Positions 6,890 through 8,125 of a DNA stretch of 8,125 nt are shown here, in pieces (positions within the stretch are counted from its first letter, which is position 1; every line of letters begins with the position of its first letter). The DNA is taken from positions 1 to 8,125 of the forward strand of contig JAEZSM010000110.1 of NCBI GenBank assembly GCA_023421875.1, written 5' to 3'. This stretch comes from Spirochaetota bacterium (lineage in GTDB: Bacteria; Spirochaetota; Spirochaetia; Treponematales; Rectinemataceae). Both the position numbers and the translations under genes were made by a program. The notes beneath the pieces are model-generated. The model was not told the origin of the DNA and did not search any database. It was given only the letters and a program-made list of their open reading frames with translations.

Positions 6890-6903
6890 CCAACTCAAGA
6901 ATA

Positions 6904-6938
6904 GCCCGGCCTCGCGGCCTTAGGGAAGAGAGCCGGGC
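6904..6938 (-). repeat. Competing inverted repeats in the leader of the nuclease-like gene
   Basis: Outer arms GCCCGGC and GCCGGGC (6904-6910 and 6932-6938) are perfectly complementary over 7 bp around a 21-nt loop. An alternative hairpin GGCC-GCGA-GGCC on the minus strand (6919-6908) has a GNRA-type tetraloop and uses three of the same bases. Only one of the two can form at a time. They lie 15 nt upstream of the ATG at 6889 and after the stop of the upstream remnant. No T-run follows, so this is not a standard terminator. Confidence 0.5.
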
Positions 6939-6971
6939 AATGTGAAGCAAAGAGAAGTCCTGGCAACTCGC

Positions 6972-7121
6972 TCAGCGTCTGAGTACGGTGACGCAGTTGG
7001 TGACCGAGGATCCTCCCACGTTCAGGCTTACACCCACGAGAGGTTTTTTCCCGCTTAGGGTAGCTCCGATCGCCTGGCCAATCCAGCCTTCAGGGATGAG
7101 CTGGCAGCCCAGGCCAAGGCG
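6972..7121 (-). pseudogene. 3' remnant of an unrecognised gene (possibly thiolase-like C-terminus)
   Basis: A stop-bounded frame of 49 codons ends in TGA at 6972. It reads like real protein: LGLGCQLIPEGWIGQAIG, then ATLSGKKPLVGVSLNVGG, then SSVTNCVTVLRR. It has no ATG, GTG or TTG in a useful place and is bounded by TAG at 7122-7124. The same frame before that TAG also looks peptide-like (SELRSEIA), but there it runs into the 3' end of the DUF4097 gene. The ending with N-x-G-G and a closing beta strand recalls the C-terminus of some acetyl-CoA acetyltransferases (thiolases). That resemblance is weak and from memory. Best read as a truncated gene left between two others; a non-canonical start or a frameshifted small gene is the alternative. 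Confidence 0.4.
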
Positions 7122-7146
7122 CTAGGCTATCTCTGAGCGCAGCTCG

Positions 7147-8125
7147 CTACAGCCTGCGGATCTCGATATCGCCTGAGCTGGTCGAAAGCTTTACCGGGGT
7201 AAGGCCCGAGCCGAGCAGTGCCTCGCGGGAACCTGTTCGTTTTACATCGCAGTCGACAGATCCCGAGACGGTTGCCCATGACACAAGCGCGTCAAAATCT
7301 TTTTCGTAGCGGAGACTTATGTCACCGGATGCGCTCCTGGCCGAGATCTCGCCTCCTCTGGAGTCGGTTTCGATATCAAGGTTCCCCGAAGCGGTTCGTG
7401 CTTGTATGGATTGGGAACAGCCGCTGATTGATATATCCCCGGAAGCGGTGGAGACCTTTACTTCTCCATCGCAAGCCAGGACTTCCACATCGCCAGAAGC
7501 GGTTTGAATATCAAGTGCTCCAACCCTATCTACCACTTCGATGTCGCCGGAGAGACTGTGAATAGAAAGCTCGTCTACAGAAATGGGAATCCGGAGCTCC
7601 AAGCTATCCGGTTCACGGCTATCCTTGCCAGTTGAAATAGTTAAAGTACCCTTCTCGTCATCTTCAATCTCAATAGCCGAACTCTCCTCGCCATGGGCTT
7701 TTAAAGAAAGGCCTTGGGGCGAAAGAAAAATCCGGAGATCACTGGACCTGCTGTGAACTTCAATTTTCTCTATTCCATCGACCGCGATGTCTTCCATGTC
7801 GAGACTTCTATTCATTTTACCCTGAATGTCGGCGCTCTTTTCCCTGAATACTTTGCTTCTGCGAAACATGCCAGCCAGATCGAGGGCTTTTTTGATAACA
7901 TCGCTGAGGTCCTCTCCGTCGATGCTTATCTTGGCCTTGCCCGTTTTCTCGCCCTCGGGTTTCACGGTTCCTGCCGAGCCTTCGCTTCCTGCCGAGTCAT
8001 CGCTACTGGACTTGCCTGAAGCTTTGGCCGATCTTTCTCCGACGCCCTCCCCTTCCTGCAATAGGCTTTTAGCGAGACTGCCCGGAGCTTCCAGGCCTGC
8101 TACGATTTCTTCCTCACTGCGAGTG
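7147..8125 (-). CDS. DUF4097-family beta-repeat protein with an N-terminal HAAS-like end (5' partial)
   Basis: The frame is open to the window edge, giving 325 visible residues. The TTG at 8061 is not a convincing start, because sequence upstream of it is also protein-like. The first visible residues, SEEEIVAGLEAPGSLAKSL, match the end of HAAS-type helical domains (compare SEEEIIAELGSPxxIAKEI), which are often attached to DUF4097 proteins. A Ser/Gly/acidic low-complexity linker follows (about 32-66), then a short helical part and the beta-repeat domain. SG(D/N) or SGS turns occur at 192, 210, 228, 246, 265, 287 and 318, the first four exactly 18 residues apart, consistent with a right-handed beta solenoid. 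There is no signal peptide or membrane segment in the visible part. Function is unproven; relatives are called putative adhesins, but a role in a HAAS-linked, PadR-controlled envelope or stress module is as likely. Confidence 0.82.
   Translation of the reverse strand, partial: TRSEEEIVAGLEAPGSLAKSLLQEGEGVGERSAKASGKSSSDDSAGSEGSAGTVKPEGEKTGKAKISIDGEDLSDVIKKALDLAGMFRRSKVFREKSADIQGKMNRSLDMEDIAVDGIEKIEVHSRSSDLRIFLSPQGLSLKAHGEESSAIEIEDDEKGTLTISTGKDSREPDSLELRIPISVDELSIHSLSGDIEVVDRVGALDIQTASGDVEVLACDGEVKVSTASGDISISGCSQSIQARTASGNLDIETDSRGGEISARSASGDISLRYEKDFDALVSWATVSGSVDCDVKRTGSREALLGSGLTPVKLSTSSGDIEIRRL
7378..7551 (-). repeat. 54-nt-period coding repeats (18-residue SGD units)
   Basis: Within the DUF4097 gene, the codons for SGD-I/V-x-V/I recur every 54 nt for four units, with diverged DNA. 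On the plus strand the CCGGAAGCGGT, CCCGAAGCGGT and CCAGAAGCGGT variants are easy to spot. The repeat persists in protein more than in DNA, which points to old structural repeats rather than recent slippage. Confidence 0.75.

Noticed and set aside
7378..7551. CRISPR-like or tandem DNA repeat reading of the 54-nt periodic motif
   Set aside because: The units are diverged at DNA level, preserve codons for SGD turns, and are all in frame inside the DUF4097 coding region.

Overview
The window is a compact, chromosome-like bacterial segment, moderately GC-rich by eye. The coding genes recognised are housekeeping or lipid-metabolism genes plus two less familiar proteins. There is no integrase, transposase, CRISPR array, tRNA or rRNA that I can see. 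The ValS style, the bacterial long-chain acyl-CoA ligase and a HAAS/DUF4097-type protein would fit a spirochaete (Spirochaetota). That is a low-confidence impression from sequence style, not a phylogenetic result.

Left part (1-4064, all minus strand): a tight transcription unit read right to left. It contains valS (valyl-tRNA synthetase), a 216-residue stand-alone HD protein with the full set of residues of the RelA/SpoT (p)ppGpp hydrolase pocket, and deoC (deoxyribose-phosphate aldolase). A possible further gene starts right after deoC and leaves the window. The valS stop and the HD start overlap as GTGA, and the HD stop lies inside the deoC Shine-Dalgarno. Translation of the three genes is therefore probably coupled. 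The striking idea is that an alarmone hydrolase is made in step with an aminoacyl-tRNA synthetase.

Middle (4065-6065): a divergent intergenic region of about 285 nt with one plausible sigma70-type promoter and an adjacent small hairpin. It leads into a plus-strand long-chain fatty-acid-CoA ligase with all AMP-binding motifs intact. No T-box is visible upstream of valS.

Right part (6158-8125, minus strand): a DUF4097-type beta-repeat protein comes first in transcription order. It is preceded by what looks like the end of a HAAS domain and is cut by the window edge. Next is a roughly 50-codon gene remnant with no start and an in-frame stop. Last is an uncommon protein with a restriction-endonuclease-like (PD-(D/E)XK-like) N-terminal half and a winged-helix-like C-terminus. 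A leader with two mutually exclusive hairpins precedes that gene. The ligase and this last gene converge across a roughly 90-nt spacer without a clear intrinsic terminator.
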